Shown here: positions 26,192-36,300 of the stretch, piece after piece | How the letters are laid out: each line of letters opens with the position of its first letter | How positions within the stretch are numbered: position 1 is the first letter of the stretch | Source: Aminobacter sp039907765 | GTDB lineage: Bacteria; Pseudomonadota; Alphaproteobacteria; Rhizobiales; Rhizobiaceae | Length of the DNA: 64,000 nucleotides | Direction of reading: 5' to 3' | Assembly (NCBI RefSeq): GCF_039907765.1 | Contig: NZ_JARDJI010000022.1 | Span: forward strand, 1 to 64,000 | The notes under the pieces: model-generated | Databases searched by the model: none | What the model saw: the letters and a program-made list of their open reading frames with translations, nothing else | Told to the model about the DNA's origin: nothing | Program-made: the position numbers and the translations under genes

Positions 26192-26644
26192 ATGTTGCGC
26201 GTCCATACCCTGCTTGGCAGCCGAGGCGATCCGGCGCTGCACGAGGCCATCCATCATCTCGAACATCACCATGCGGTGGAGTTTGTGTCGATTGCGGTCG
26301 GTGATCTCGACCGGCGACGGCTGATGGCGCGCACCGACAAGGGCGAGGAGGTGGCGATCACCTTGCCGCGCGACCAGAAGCTGCATGATGGCGCCGTGCT
26401 GGTGCTCGACCATCACCGCGCCGTCATCGTGCGCGCCGGCGAGCAGCGCTGGCTGCGCTTCACCCCGCGTTCGGCCATCGACGCGCTGGAGCTCGGCTAC
26501 CACGCCGGCAACCTGCACTGGCGGGTGCGTTTCGACGGCGAGGATCTGCTTGTCGCCCAGGATGGGCCAGCGTCGGGTTATGCCGCGCGCCTGGAGCCGC
26601 TTGTTGCGGCTGGCCGCGTCGAGATGACTGAGGAGGCCGAATGA
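26192..26644 (+). CDS. ureE: Urease accessory protein UreE (nickel chaperone)
   Basis: A 150-residue UreE. The N-terminal domain begins MLRVHTLLGSRGDP and the C-terminal Ni-binding domain contains LELGYHAGNLHWRVRF, a close equivalent of the YHxGNRHxP region with its metal His. No histidine-rich tail follows, so nickel storage capacity is low. The ATG at 26192 is preferred, with AAGGA 8 bases upstream; an ATG at 26183 overlaps that ribosome site. It opens the urease operon, about 60 bases after the M20 gene, with a 4-base overlap into ureF. Confidence 0.88.
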   Translation: MLRVHTLLGSRGDPALHEAIHHLEHHHAVEFVSIAVGDLDRRRLMARTDKGEEVAITLPRDQKLHDGAVLVLDHHRAVIVRAGEQRWLRFTPRSAIDALELGYHAGNLHWRVRFDGEDLLVAQDGPASGYAARLEPLVAAGRVEMTEEAE

Positions 26645-27327
26645 CCCTTCTGCTCGCACAACTGCTCGTCGCCCTGCAACATGCCGACGGACAGTTCCCC
26701 TCGGGCGGCTTTGCCTTTTCGCAAGGGCTCGAGGCATCGTCCTCGTTTGCCGGCCTGCTGGGGCCGTTCGATTTCGCGGATTTCGTCGCAACCCAGATCC
26801 GTCATCGCTGGGCCGGCGCCGACCGCGTCGCCCTGGTTCGCGCCCACCGGCTCGCCGGCGATCTCGAGGCGCTGGCCGAACTCGACCGCGAGGTCGAAGC
26901 CTCGACCTTCGTCGCGGGGCTGCGATCGGGCTCGCGCCGCAACGGCATGGCGCTTCTGACGACGCATGAGCGGATCGCGACCAGGGGCGCTGCCGTCTAT
27001 CGCGCGATGATCCGCAAGGGGGTCGCCTGCGGCCATCTTCCCGTCGTCCAGGGGCTGGTCTGGCAGGCGCTGGACCTCGACGAGGCCACTGCCGTCGCGA
27101 TCGGCGGCTACCAGACGGTGGCGTCGCTGGCGACGGCTGCCGTGCGGCTCGGCGTGATCGGCGCCATCGATGCCCAGAAGGTGGTCGCGCAGACCCTGCC
27201 AGCGATCCAAGCCGCGGCCCGCAGGGCGGTCATCGACGATGAGCCGCTGCGGTCGTTTACGCCGCTTTGCGAGATCGCGGTGGCCCTGCACGGTGTCGCG
27301 ACCGGCCAGCGGCTGTTTTCCAATTGA
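26641..27327 (+). CDS. ureF: Urease accessory protein UreF
   Basis: A 228-residue UreF, part of the UreD-UreF-UreG complex that inserts nickel in the apo-urease. Typical words: LLVALQHADGQFPSGGFAFSQGLE, where most UreF proteins have LxxWLSPAFPVGAFSYSxGLE, and the C-terminal PLCEIAVALHGVATGQRLFSN. It is therefore a divergent member that co-varies with the divergent urease subunits. Placement before the structural genes, rather than after ureC, is unusual. Confidence 0.86.
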   Translation: MTLLLAQLLVALQHADGQFPSGGFAFSQGLEASSSFAGLLGPFDFADFVATQIRHRWAGADRVALVRAHRLAGDLEALAELDREVEASTFVAGLRSGSRRNGMALLTTHERIATRGAAVYRAMIRKGVACGHLPVVQGLVWQALDLDEATAVAIGGYQTVASLATAAVRLGVIGAIDAQKVVAQTLPAIQAAARRAVIDDEPLRSFTPLCEIAVALHGVATGQRLFSN

Positions 27328-27346
27328 GGATGGAGGAGTTCAAGAG

Positions 27347-28042
27347 ATGCTGCTGACCCCAACCGAGCTCGAGCGCCTCACCATCTATACGGCAGCGGAG
27401 CTCGCCCGCAAACGCCGGGCCAAGGGATTGCCGCTCAACTATCCCGAGGCGGTGGCGATCATCACCGACGAGATTCTCGAAGGCGCTCGCGAGGGGCGTT
27501 CGGTGGCCGAGATGATGTCGATCGGCTCGCAGATCCTGACCCAGGCCGATGTCATGCCGGGCGTGGGGGCGATGCTGCCGATGCTGCAGGTCGAGGCGAC
27601 CTTCCGCGACGGCACCAAGCTCGTCACCGTACACGAGCCGCTGCGACCAGCGGCCGGGGCGGCCGCCGATGATCTCGAGCCGGGAGCGATCATCACCGAA
27701 GACGGCGAGATCGAACTCAACGCCGGTCGCCGCAAGGTAACGCTCAGGGTCGTCAACGAGGGCGACCGGCCGGTCCAGATCGGGTCGCATTACCACTTCT
27801 TCGAGGTCAACAAGGCGCTCAACTTCGACCGTGAAGTTGCCTTCGGCATGCGCCTCGACATCGCCGCCGGCACGGCCGTGCGCTTCGAGCCGGGGCAGGA
27901 GAAGGACGTTCCTCTCACCACCTTCGGCGGGCAGCAGCGGCTGGCCGGCCTCAACGGCCTGTCGAACGGTTCGGCCACCGATCCGGCGGCCAAGGCGGCC
28001 GCCCTTAAAAACGCCCGCGCCCGCGGCTTCCGCGGCGCCTGA
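27347..28042 (+). CDS. Urease fused gamma/beta subunit (UreAB)
   Basis: A 231-residue fusion. Residues 1 to about 100 are the gamma subunit (MLLTPTELERLTIYTAAELARKRRAKGLPLNYPEAVAII), and residues from about 115 are the beta subunit (PGAIITEDGEIELNAGRRKVTLRVVNEGDRPVQIGSHYHFFEVN...). Fused subunits of this type are known from Helicobacter and from a subset of proteobacterial ureases. AGGAG is upstream and the ATG is at 27347. It lies 14 bases before ureC and, with it, makes the enzyme core. Confidence 0.92.
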   Translation: MLLTPTELERLTIYTAAELARKRRAKGLPLNYPEAVAIITDEILEGAREGRSVAEMMSIGSQILTQADVMPGVGAMLPMLQVEATFRDGTKLVTVHEPLRPAAGAAADDLEPGAIITEDGEIELNAGRRKVTLRVVNEGDRPVQIGSHYHFFEVNKALNFDREVAFGMRLDIAAGTAVRFEPGQEKDVPLTTFGGQQRLAGLNGLSNGSATDPAAKAAALKNARARGFRGA

Positions 28043-28056
28043 AGAGGAACGATACG

Positions 28057-29769
28057 ATGGCAACGCTGTCACGACACGATTATGCCGCGATGTATGGACC
28101 GACGACGGGCGACGGCTTCCGCCTCGGCGACACCTCGCTCGTCGCGGTCGTCGAGAAGGATTTCGCCGTCTATGGCGACGAATGCCTGCATGGTGGTGGC
28201 AAGACATTGCGCGACGGCGCTGGCCTTGCCGCCGGCGTCACCAGTGCCGAAGGCGCGCTCGATTTCCTCTTGTGCAATGTCACCGTCATCGATGCCGTGG
28301 TCGGCATCGTCAAGGGCGATCTCGGCGTCCGGGACGGCAGGATCGTCGGCATCGGCAAGGCCGGCAACCCCGCTACCATGGACGGCGTCGACCCGCGCCT
28401 GATCGTCTCGGCGGCAACGACGGTACGCGACTGCGAGGGGCTGATCGCCACGGCCGGCGCGCTCGACGTGCATGTGCATTTCGACAGCGCGCAGCTCTGC
28501 GAACATGCAATCGCCTCGGGCATCACCACCATGCTCGGCGGCTCGCTCGGGCCGATCACCGTCGGCATCGACTGCGGCGGTCCCTTCAACGTCGGCAAGA
28601 TGCTGCAGGCTGCCGAACAGTGGCCAATCAATTTCGGCTTCCTCGGCCGCGGCAACTCGCACAGGCCTGCGTCCCTCGTCGAGCAGATCGAGACCGGCTG
28701 CCTCGGGCTCAAGCTGCATGAGGACTGGGGCACCATGCCGACCTCGATCGACACCTGCCTGACGGTGGCCGATCAGCTCGATTTCCCGGTCCAGATCCAC
28801 ACAGACACGCTGAACGAATCCGGCTTCCTCGAGGACACGCTCGCGGCCATCAACGGCCGCACCATCCACATGTATCATACCGAGGGCGCCGGCGGCGGGC
28901 ATGCGCCCGACATCATCCGCGTTGCCGGCGTTCCCTGGTGCCTGCCGTCCTCGACCAATCCGACCAATCCCTACACGATCAACACCTTCGACGAACACCT
29001 CGACATGACGATGGTGTGCCACCACCTCAACCCGGCCATTCCCGAGGACGTCGCCTTCGCCGAAAGCCGCATCCGCGCCCAGACGATTGCCGCCGAGGAC
29101 ATCCTGCACGACATCGGCGCGATCTCGATGCTCGGCTCCGACAGCCAGGGCATGGGCCGCATCAACGAGGTGATCTGCCGAACCTGGCAGCTCGCCGACA
29201 AGATGAAGAAGCAGCGCGGCCGCCTTCCCGGGGAGGCGACCCGTTTCGGCGACAACGAGCGCATCAAGCGCTACATCGCCAAATACACCATCAATGCGGC
29301 GCGCACCTTCGGCATCGCCGACCATGTCGGCTCGCTCGAGCACGGCAAGCTGGCCGACATCGTCATCTGGCGGCCGGCCTTCTTCGGCATCAAGCCGGAA
29401 CTCGTCATCAAGAGCGGCTTCATCGCCTGGGGCGCCATGGGCGACAGCGCAGCATCGCTGATGACCTGCGAACCGCTTTTGCTGCGGCCACAATGGGGCG
29501 CCTTCGGCCGCGCCAGGCAGGCACTGTCGGCCTGCTTCGTCAATCCTGCTGCCATCGAACGCGGCCTTGCCGAGCGCCTCGACCTCAAGAAGGCGCTGCT
29601 GCCGTCACACGGCAATCGCGCCCTCAGCAAGAAGGACATGCTGCACAACGACGCCTGTCCCGACATTCGCGTCGACCCGCAGACCTTCGACGTCTTCGTC
29701 GATGGCGAACTGGCAACCTGCGAGCCGGCGCATGAGCTGCCGCTCGCCCAGCGCTACATGTTGAGGTGA
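28057..29769 (+). CDS. ureC: Urease alpha subunit UreC (divergent lineage)
   Basis: The 570-residue catalytic subunit hydrolyses urea to ammonia and carbamate at a dinickel centre. Nickel and catalytic residues are all present: His139 and His141 (DVHVH), carbamylated Lys219 (GLKLHEDWG), His248 (QIHTDT), His274, Cys321-His322 (MVCHH) and Asp362 (LGSDSQG). Several segments differ from textbook UreC: TMLGGSLGPITVGIDCGG replaces the Gly/Thr-rich GGGTGPAxGTxAT segment, with a net 3-residue deletion between His141 and Lys219. It should be active, but it belongs to a distinct lineage from the common enzyme. Confidence 0.95.
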   Translation: MATLSRHDYAAMYGPTTGDGFRLGDTSLVAVVEKDFAVYGDECLHGGGKTLRDGAGLAAGVTSAEGALDFLLCNVTVIDAVVGIVKGDLGVRDGRIVGIGKAGNPATMDGVDPRLIVSAATTVRDCEGLIATAGALDVHVHFDSAQLCEHAIASGITTMLGGSLGPITVGIDCGGPFNVGKMLQAAEQWPINFGFLGRGNSHRPASLVEQIETGCLGLKLHEDWGTMPTSIDTCLTVADQLDFPVQIHTDTLNESGFLEDTLAAINGRTIHMYHTEGAGGGHAPDIIRVAGVPWCLPSSTNPTNPYTINTFDEHLDMTMVCHHLNPAIPEDVAFAESRIRAQTIAAEDILHDIGAISMLGSDSQGMGRINEVICRTWQLADKMKKQRGRLPGEATRFGDNERIKRYIAKYTINAARTFGIADHVGSLEHGKLADIVIWRPAFFGIKPELVIKSGFIAWGAMGDSAASLMTCEPLLLRPQWGAFGRARQALSACFVNPAAIERGLAERLDLKKALLPSHGNRALSKKDMLHNDACPDIRVDPQTFDVFVDGELATCEPAHELPLAQRYMLR

Positions 29770-29772
29770 GCC

Positions 29773-30420
29773 ATGGATGCGCGACCTTCATCCGGCGCCG
29801 TCCCGCTGTCCCGCGTCGGTGCTGCCCGCATCGGCATCGGTGGCCCCGTGGGGTCGGGCAAAACAGCCCTGCTAGAGCGCCTGATCCCGGCCTTTGCCAA
29901 ACGGGCAGTGTCGATAGCGATCGTCACCAACGACCTTGTCACCGCCGAGGATGCCGAGCGCATCCGCCGCTCCGGCCTGATCGATCCGGCACGCGTCGCC
30001 GCCGTCGAGGCGGGAGCCTGCCCGCATACCGTGATCCGCGAGGATCCCACCCTCAACATCGCCGCAGCCGACGATCTCGAGGCGCTATTTCCGGATGTCG
30101 AGCTGATCCTGATCGAGAGCGGTGGCGACAATCTCGCTTCGACCTTCTCGCTCGATCTGGTCGACTGGTGGATGTTCGTCATCGACGTCGCCGGCGGCGA
30201 CGACATTCCGCGCAAGAACGGTCCCGGCGTGCTCAAGTGCGATCTGCTGGTCGTCAACAAGACAGACCTCGCGCCTTATGTAGGCGTCGATCTCGACCAG
30301 ATGGCCAGCCAGGCACGTGCCGCGCGGGCCGACCGGCCGATGGTGCTGACCAACTGCCGCAAGGGGGAGGGGATCGACGCCATCGCCGACCGCATCATGG
30401 CGGAGGTGTTGTTCCGATGA
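29773..30420 (+). CDS. ureG: Urease accessory GTPase UreG
   Basis: A 215-residue SIMIBI-class GTPase that drives nickel delivery. P-loop GPVGSGKT at 24-31, nickel-binding Cys83-Pro84-His85 in GACPHTVIRED, the G3-like ESGGDNL and the guanine-specificity motif NKTDLAP are all present. It starts 3 bases after ureC and overlaps ureD by 4 bases. Confidence 0.95.
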   Translation: MDARPSSGAVPLSRVGAARIGIGGPVGSGKTALLERLIPAFAKRAVSIAIVTNDLVTAEDAERIRRSGLIDPARVAAVEAGACPHTVIREDPTLNIAAADDLEALFPDVELILIESGGDNLASTFSLDLVDWWMFVIDVAGGDDIPRKNGPGVLKCDLLVVNKTDLAPYVGVDLDQMASQARAARADRPMVLTNCRKGEGIDAIADRIMAEVLFR

Positions 30421-31295
30421 CGAGCCACTGGGCGCAGCCAAGCCGTCACGACGCCTGGCCGCAGCCGCCAAAGGCAGGGACACGCGGCGGACGCTTTGAT
30501 CTGGCCTTCACGCGCCATGGCACGCGCACCCATATCGGCCGCCAGTTCGTTTCCTACCCGTTCCACATGACCCGGCCGTTCACACTCGATGCGGCCATCC
30601 CGTCGCTGCTGACCGTCTATCAGCAGTCGTCGTCGGGCGGGCTTTATCGCGATGACAGGCTCGAGAGCCGCTACGAACTCGGGGCGGGGACGGCAGCTCA
30701 TGTAACCACCCAGGCAGCCACCGTGGTCCATGACTGCCATGGTCAACCGGCGCGCCAGGCGAACGAGATCGTCCTCGACGAAGGAGCGTTCCTGGCCCTT
30801 GCACCAGACCCGCTGGTGCTGTTTCCGGGCGCCTCCTGCTCAAACATCCTGCAGGCGCGGCTGGCGTCCGGAGCGGTGTTGTTTCTGTCCGACGCCTTCG
30901 ACTGTCACGATCCACAAGGCATCGGCCGCCCCTTCGACCGGCTTCGCTCCGATATTGTCATATGCGATGCCAAGGGCCGGCTCGTCGTGCGCGACAGCCT
31001 CGAGGTGACTGGGTCCGATCTCGCCGGACCTGCCTCGCCGATAGGCGGCTGGCATGTGGTTTCCAGCTTCATGTTCCTGGGCGATGCAAGCCGGCTGCCG
31101 GACGCAAGGACGCTGGAAGCCGTGAAGCAACCGGCGGCGGCGATCTTGGGCGTAAGCGCCCTTGCCGATGGTTCTGGCTGGGGCGTGCGCTGCCTTTCGG
31201 CCGACGCCACTGCCGCGCTCGCCGTGGCCGAATGCCTGTTTGCACTCGCCGTTCAAGCGGCCTTTGGCCACCAGCCTGCCCCGCGGCGCAAATGA
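30417..31295 (+). CDS. ureD: Urease accessory protein UreD/UreH
   Basis: A 292-residue UreD scaffold protein. Family words: GGLYRDDRLESRYELGAGTAAHVTTQAATVVHDC and GAFLALAPDPLVLFPGA, equivalent to GGDxLxxxxxVxxGAxAxLTTQAATKVYR and LEWLPQETI...F. The ATG at 30417 overlaps the ureG stop by 4 bases. In most urease operons ureD is the first gene; here it is near the end. Confidence 0.88.
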   Translation: MTSHWAQPSRHDAWPQPPKAGTRGGRFDLAFTRHGTRTHIGRQFVSYPFHMTRPFTLDAAIPSLLTVYQQSSSGGLYRDDRLESRYELGAGTAAHVTTQAATVVHDCHGQPARQANEIVLDEGAFLALAPDPLVLFPGASCSNILQARLASGAVLFLSDAFDCHDPQGIGRPFDRLRSDIVICDAKGRLVVRDSLEVTGSDLAGPASPIGGWHVVSSFMFLGDASRLPDARTLEAVKQPAAAILGVSALADGSGWGVRCLSADATAALAVAECLFALAVQAAFGHQPAPRRK

Positions 31296-31344
31296 AGCCA
31301 TCGTCCCGTCCGCAACATGCCACATCGTTGAAAGGAAGCAGATC

Positions 31345-31950
31345 ATGAGCATCAGATATCTCGCCCGGTTCGCGGCTTTGGCCGGCTTCTTTGCACTGGT
31401 GCCGAGCCTCGCCATGGCCCATACCGGCCTCGGCCATGTCGATGGCTTTACCCATGGCTTCACTCATCCGCTCGGCGGTCTCGATCACGTCCTTGCCATG
31501 GTCATGGTCGGGCTCTTTGCCTGCCAGCTCGGCGGAAGGGCTCGGCTGCTCGTTCCAGCCAGCTTCGTCTCCGTGATGGTGCTGGGCGCTGCACTTGGCT
31601 TTGCCGGCATCGCCCTCCCCTTCGTCGAGCTGGGCATCGGCCTGTCCGTCGTCGTCCTTGGCGGCGTTGTTGCCTTCAGCTTCCGGGCGGGGGTGGCTGC
31701 GGCCATGGCGATGGTTGGATTTATTGCGGTCTTTCATGGCTATGCCCACGGCGGCGAGATGCCCGAAACTGCTGGCGGCCTGGCTTATGGCGCGGGCTTC
31801 TTGCTGGCGACCGCAACGCTGCATGCAGCGGGTCTCGGCGCCGGATTCCTGCTTGACGGCAAGGGCGCGGCGAGGGGAGCCCGCCTCGCACGTTCGCTCG
31901 GCGCGCTGGCAGCGGTCGCCGGCCTCGGCCTCGTGACCGGCCTCGTCTGA
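31345..31950 (+). CDS. HupE/UreJ-family membrane protein
   Basis: A 201-residue membrane protein with a signal peptide (ending SLAMA at about residue 24) and about six hydrophobic segments. The metal-binding start HTGLGHVDGFTHGFTHPLGGLDH is the HupE/UreJ hallmark. It is proposed in the literature to be a nickel permease; here it would supply the urease dinickel centre. AAAGGAAG lies upstream of the ATG at 31345. Confidence 0.9.
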   Translation: MSIRYLARFAALAGFFALVPSLAMAHTGLGHVDGFTHGFTHPLGGLDHVLAMVMVGLFACQLGGRARLLVPASFVSVMVLGAALGFAGIALPFVELGIGLSVVVLGGVVAFSFRAGVAAAMAMVGFIAVFHGYAHGGEMPETAGGLAYGAGFLLATATLHAAGLGAGFLLDGKGAARGARLARSLGALAAVAGLGLVTGLV

Positions 31951-32019
31951 GACCGGTCGAGCCGTCTGCGCCAGTCGAGCAACGTCCGCATGGCCAACTG
32001 CGCGAGGTCCACGGTGAAT

Positions 32020-32730
32020 ATGTCAACTACGGTAGTTCGGGCCCGGCCCAAGGATTTGCGCGCAAGGGCCGGGGCTGTTGCCAGCTTGAAAGCTGCGTCG
32101 GCTTCTCTGCACCAGGACCCGCATGCATTGAGCGGGCCAGGCGAGAACCGGCTGCAGCTTGCAATCGGCAGGGAGGTACGTGCCTGCCGCAGGCGTCATG
32201 GCATGACCGCGACCGAACTCGCCGGTGCCGCCAACATCTCGATCAGCATGATGTCGAAAATCGAGAACGGGGTCATCTCGGCGTCGCTGGCCACGCTGCA
32301 GGCTCTATCGCAGGCGCTTGGCGTGCCCCTCACCACATTGCTGCGACGCTTCGAACACGAACAAGACGCCGCCTTCGTCAAAGCGGGCGACGGAGTCGCG
32401 GTCGAAAGGCGCGGCACCCGCGCCGGTCACCACTACAACCTTCTCGGCTACATCAGGCCGGACGCCAGTACCTTGGGCATCGAACCTTATCTCATTACCC
32501 TGACCAGAGAGAGCGATACCTTTCCGCTGTTCCAGCACCCTGGCATGGAGTTCCTCTATATGCTGGAAGGTGAGATCACTTACCGGCACGGCTCGACGCT
32601 GTACCGTCTGGCGCCCGGTGACAGCCTGTTCTTCGATGCCGATTCACCGCATGGGCCAGATCAACTCACGAAACTCCCGGCTCGCTTCCTGTCCGTCATC
32701 TCTTATCGCCAAGAAGCAGCGGAGAGGTGA
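32020..32730 (+). CDS. XRE-family regulator with C-terminal cupin domain
   Basis: About 236 residues. An N-terminal helix-turn-helix lies around residues 50-105 (LAIGREVRACRRRHGMTATELAGAANISISMMSKIENG...), followed by a cupin domain (PLFQHPGMEFLYMLEGEITYRHG ... LAPGDSLFFDADSPHGP). This two-domain type often controls amino acid or amine catabolism and senses a small ligand in the cupin. The first 40 residues are an unusual basic leader; an in-frame ATG at 31990 is also possible and ribosome sites do not decide. It follows the urease operon on the same strand and may regulate it. Confidence 0.82.
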   Translation: MSTTVVRARPKDLRARAGAVASLKAASASLHQDPHALSGPGENRLQLAIGREVRACRRRHGMTATELAGAANISISMMSKIENGVISASLATLQALSQALGVPLTTLLRRFEHEQDAAFVKAGDGVAVERRGTRAGHHYNLLGYIRPDASTLGIEPYLITLTRESDTFPLFQHPGMEFLYMLEGEITYRHGSTLYRLAPGDSLFFDADSPHGPDQLTKLPARFLSVISYRQEAAER

Positions 32731-33305
32731 CTTGTCGGGGTTGTTCTTTGGATGCGACCTCCGACAGGCGCTGGAGCTGTTGCGAGAGTGGGCCGGCGCA
32801 TTGCGGGCGCAGCGGCTTTGCCAACGGCAACGGAAGCCGGAGACGGCGTTCGCGAGCGGGTGCCGAGGTGGCCCCCGAGGGGCGACCTCCCACCCCCCAT
32901 ACGCTGGATGATGCTTCGCGCCCTGCGGCCCACCAATTCTACCTTCGTCATCTCGGCTGGCATCTTGCCGGATGAGCGGGCCTTTTCTTGATGCCGTACT
33001 CAATCAAAAGGCTGAATTGCGCTCAATATGACATGATCCTAATATTTCCGCCCTGTACGGCAGGCTTGGGCTGCCGGGCGAATGGGAGGCGTGTGTGCGT
33101 CGTTGCGTCCCGTGTCGACACAGCGGCGTATGCGCTGTTGGGAAAATGTCCACCAGAAGAGCGTCAGGAGGTATGGCGGCGTAGTTTCGGCCCCCATGCC
33201 TCGTGTCCTGCCTGAATTGCTTGACAGCCAGAACAGCACCGGCCGGGGCGTCGCGTGAACGCGCGTGCCCATCGGGGCAGGCCGCGCGCGAGCACGGAGG
33301 ACGAC
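32731..33305. other. Intergenic region before the secreted repeat protein gene
   Basis: About 575 bases with no supported gene. It contains a GC-rich patch with inverted CCCC/GGGG runs at about 32860-32905 and, at 32993-33012, an ATCAA/TTGAT dyad. A good ribosome site (GGAGG at 33296-33300) precedes the next gene. A promoter for the secretion unit should lie here, but I cannot place it with confidence. Confidence 0.45.
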
Positions 33306-36300
33306 ATGACGATCAGCTTCATTCTCAACGACGAGGCCGTAAACGACCAGACGACAGGGTTGCAAACCGGCGACAGCGGCGACGGCTTCACCGATACCGA
33401 CGTGGCGTATTCCTCGCTGCCGGCTGCGTTCCGCACCTATCTCGAAACCACCCTCGGGCTGACGTCCACCTTCCCGACGAGCGTCGGGGTTGCGACCAAG
33501 GCGAATTCGGTCACCGTCAACGCCACCGCCGGCGCCCAGATCACCGGCGTCAAGTTCACCGACAGTGCCGGCGGCGCCCTCGACGGCGACGACAGCGGGC
33601 TCAACACCGTCGACGGCAAGGACATCCTGCTGTTCGCCGACGGCAACGACACCGTGATCGGCAAGTACGACAGCGACGGCAACGGCAGTGCCGATGCGAT
33701 CGCCTTCGTCATCTTCAAGCAGGAGATCATCAACGTCGGCGCCACCAGCGCCCAGGTGACGTTCCACATCGTCACCTATACCCCGATCTTCCACGGCACC
33801 GCCACCGATCCCGACGACGCCGTCGATCTCGGCAACACCCTCAGGCTCGCAGCGAGCGAGAAGCTCGCCTTCAGCTTCGGCGGCACGCCTTCCGGCGACC
33901 ATCTCTTCACCATGGTCCAGTCCGGCACGACCGGCCTGGTCGCGACGCCCGAGACCGAAGTGGTCAAGCTGCACATCTCGCAAGGCGGCGGGCCGACCAC
34001 GCTGGGATTGTTCAACCAGATGATCGATCCGAACGAGACGCTGGTCGTCACCTTCCTCACCAACCCGAACGCCAACTTCACGGTGCCGAACCTCAGCCAG
34101 GGCGAAGCGGATCTCGAGACCAACATCCTGTTCGGCGGCCTGCAGACGATCTCCGGCGGTTCGGTGACGATCTCGCAGACCCAGGGCAACGACCCGGCCG
34201 GCATGCGGCTCACCGCCAGCATCGCGACCGGCACCACCGAATCGACCGGCAACAACTTCATCGCCGGCTACGCCGATGACGGCATCTCGACGATCACGGC
34301 GATCCGGGTGAAAGACGGCTCCGGCACATTGCTGCTCAGCACCACCACCGACGTCACCACCCCGGTCAACGGCATTACCGTGGACTTCCGCGCCGACGGC
34401 ACGGTCGACGTGCTCGGCCTCGAGGAGAACTACACGGTCGAATACGACGCCGGCACCCACCAGCGGCTCAAGATCACCGGCCTTGCCGGCAAGTTCGACG
34501 TCGGCGGGATCGGCGTGGAGACGCCCGGCTCGGCCTCGGCCGCTGTCGGCCAGCAGATCGTGATCGAGGACGACGGGCCCGGCGTGAGCGCTAATGCGAC
34601 GGCTCTGCTCGACGACGATGCGTTGACGGGCGGCAATGCCGGCGGCACGGGCGACGACACGAACTCGGCCAATACCTCCGGCACGCTGGGGCACGACTTC
34701 GGCACCGACGGGGCCGGTTCGATCGCCTTCCTGACGACCGGGGCGCCGTCTGGCTTCACCTACCAGCTGTCGGGCAACGACCTTTTGGTCAAGCAGGGCA
34801 CGACGACGGTGCTGACGGTGACGCTCAACACGACCACCGGCGCCTATACCGTGACGCAGAACAATCCGATCCTTCACACGACCGGCCTGGACGAGAACAA
34901 CCAGAGCTTCACCATCACCTACCGTGTGACCGACGCGGACGGCGATACCGCCGACGGCACGCTAGGGGTCAATGTCGACGACGACACGCCGACGACGAGC
35001 GCGAACCTGACCGCGCTGCTCGACGACGACGCGCTGACGGGCGGCAATGCCGGCGGCACGGGCGACGACACCAATGCGTCCAACACTTCCGGCACGCTGG
35101 GACACAGCTACGGCGCCGACGGCGCGGGCTCGATCGCCTTCCTGACCACCGGGGCGCCGTCTGGCTTCACCTACCAGCTGTCGGGCAACGACCTCCTGGT
35201 CAAACAGGGTTCGACGACGGTGCTGACGGTGACGCTCAACACGACCACCGGCGCCTATACGGTGACGCAGAACAACCCGATCCTGCATGCCACCGGGCTG
35301 GACGAGAACAACCAGACCTTCACGATCACCTACCGGGTGACCGACGCGGATGGCGACACCGCCGACGGCACCCTCGGTGTCAATGTCGACGACGACACGC
35401 CGACCACGAGCGCGAACCTGACCGCACTGCTCGACGACGACGCGCTGACGGGCGGCAATGCCGGCGGCACGGGCGACGACGCGGATGCGTCGAACACCTC
35501 CGGCACGCTGGGCCATAGCTACGGCGCCGACGGAGCCGGATCGATCGCCTTCCTGACCACCGGGGCGCCGTCCGGCTTCACCTACCAGCTGTCGGGCAGC
35601 GACCTTTTGGTCAAGCAGGGCACGACGACTGTGCTGACGGTGACGCTCAACGCAGTGACCGGCGCCTATACCGTGACGCAGAACAATCCGATCCTGCATG
35701 CGACCGGCCTGGACGAGAACAACCAGGCCTTCACGATCGCCTACCAGGTGACCGATGCCGACGGCGACACCGCCAACGGCACGCTCGGCATCAATGTCGA
35801 CGACGACACGCCGCTGATCGGGCCGATCTCGGATGGGCTGGTCGATTTCGCCGACGGGGATTCGGTCACCAATCCGCTCAACGGCCTGGTCGGCGCCGAC
35901 GGGCCGGCGACTTACAGCGTCACCAGCTCGCCTGCGACGCTGACCATCTTCGACGGCACCTCCGCGGAGTTGACGTTGCTCAGGGACATCTCGGGCAACG
36001 GCACTGTCGTCACCTACTATGACGACGCGGACAACAGCGGCACGCTCAATGCCGGCGACACGTCGTTCTTCAAGCTGACGGTGGCGGGCGGAAACTACAC
36101 CTTCGAGGTGCTCGAGGATCCGCCGCCGGCGGAGGTCACCTTCACCTTTGACGGAACGCCGTCGGGCAACCACCTGTTCACGATGGTCCAGTCCGACGGA
36201 AGCGGCATCGTGGCGACGCCTGAAACCGAGGTGGTCAAGCTGCACATCTCGCAAGGCGGCGGACCCACCACGCTCGGGGTGTTCAACCAGATGATCGACC

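Noticed and set aside
28057..29769. Suspicion that the alpha subunit is an inactive urease-like amidohydrolase
   Set aside because: All nickel ligands, the carbamylated lysine and the catalytic His are present, and a full accessory gene set is adjacent.
34605..35837. Possible CRISPR array because of regularly spaced repeats
   Set aside because: The period is 411 bases, the repeats are full coding modules in one open frame, and there are no short repeats with unique spacers or cas genes.
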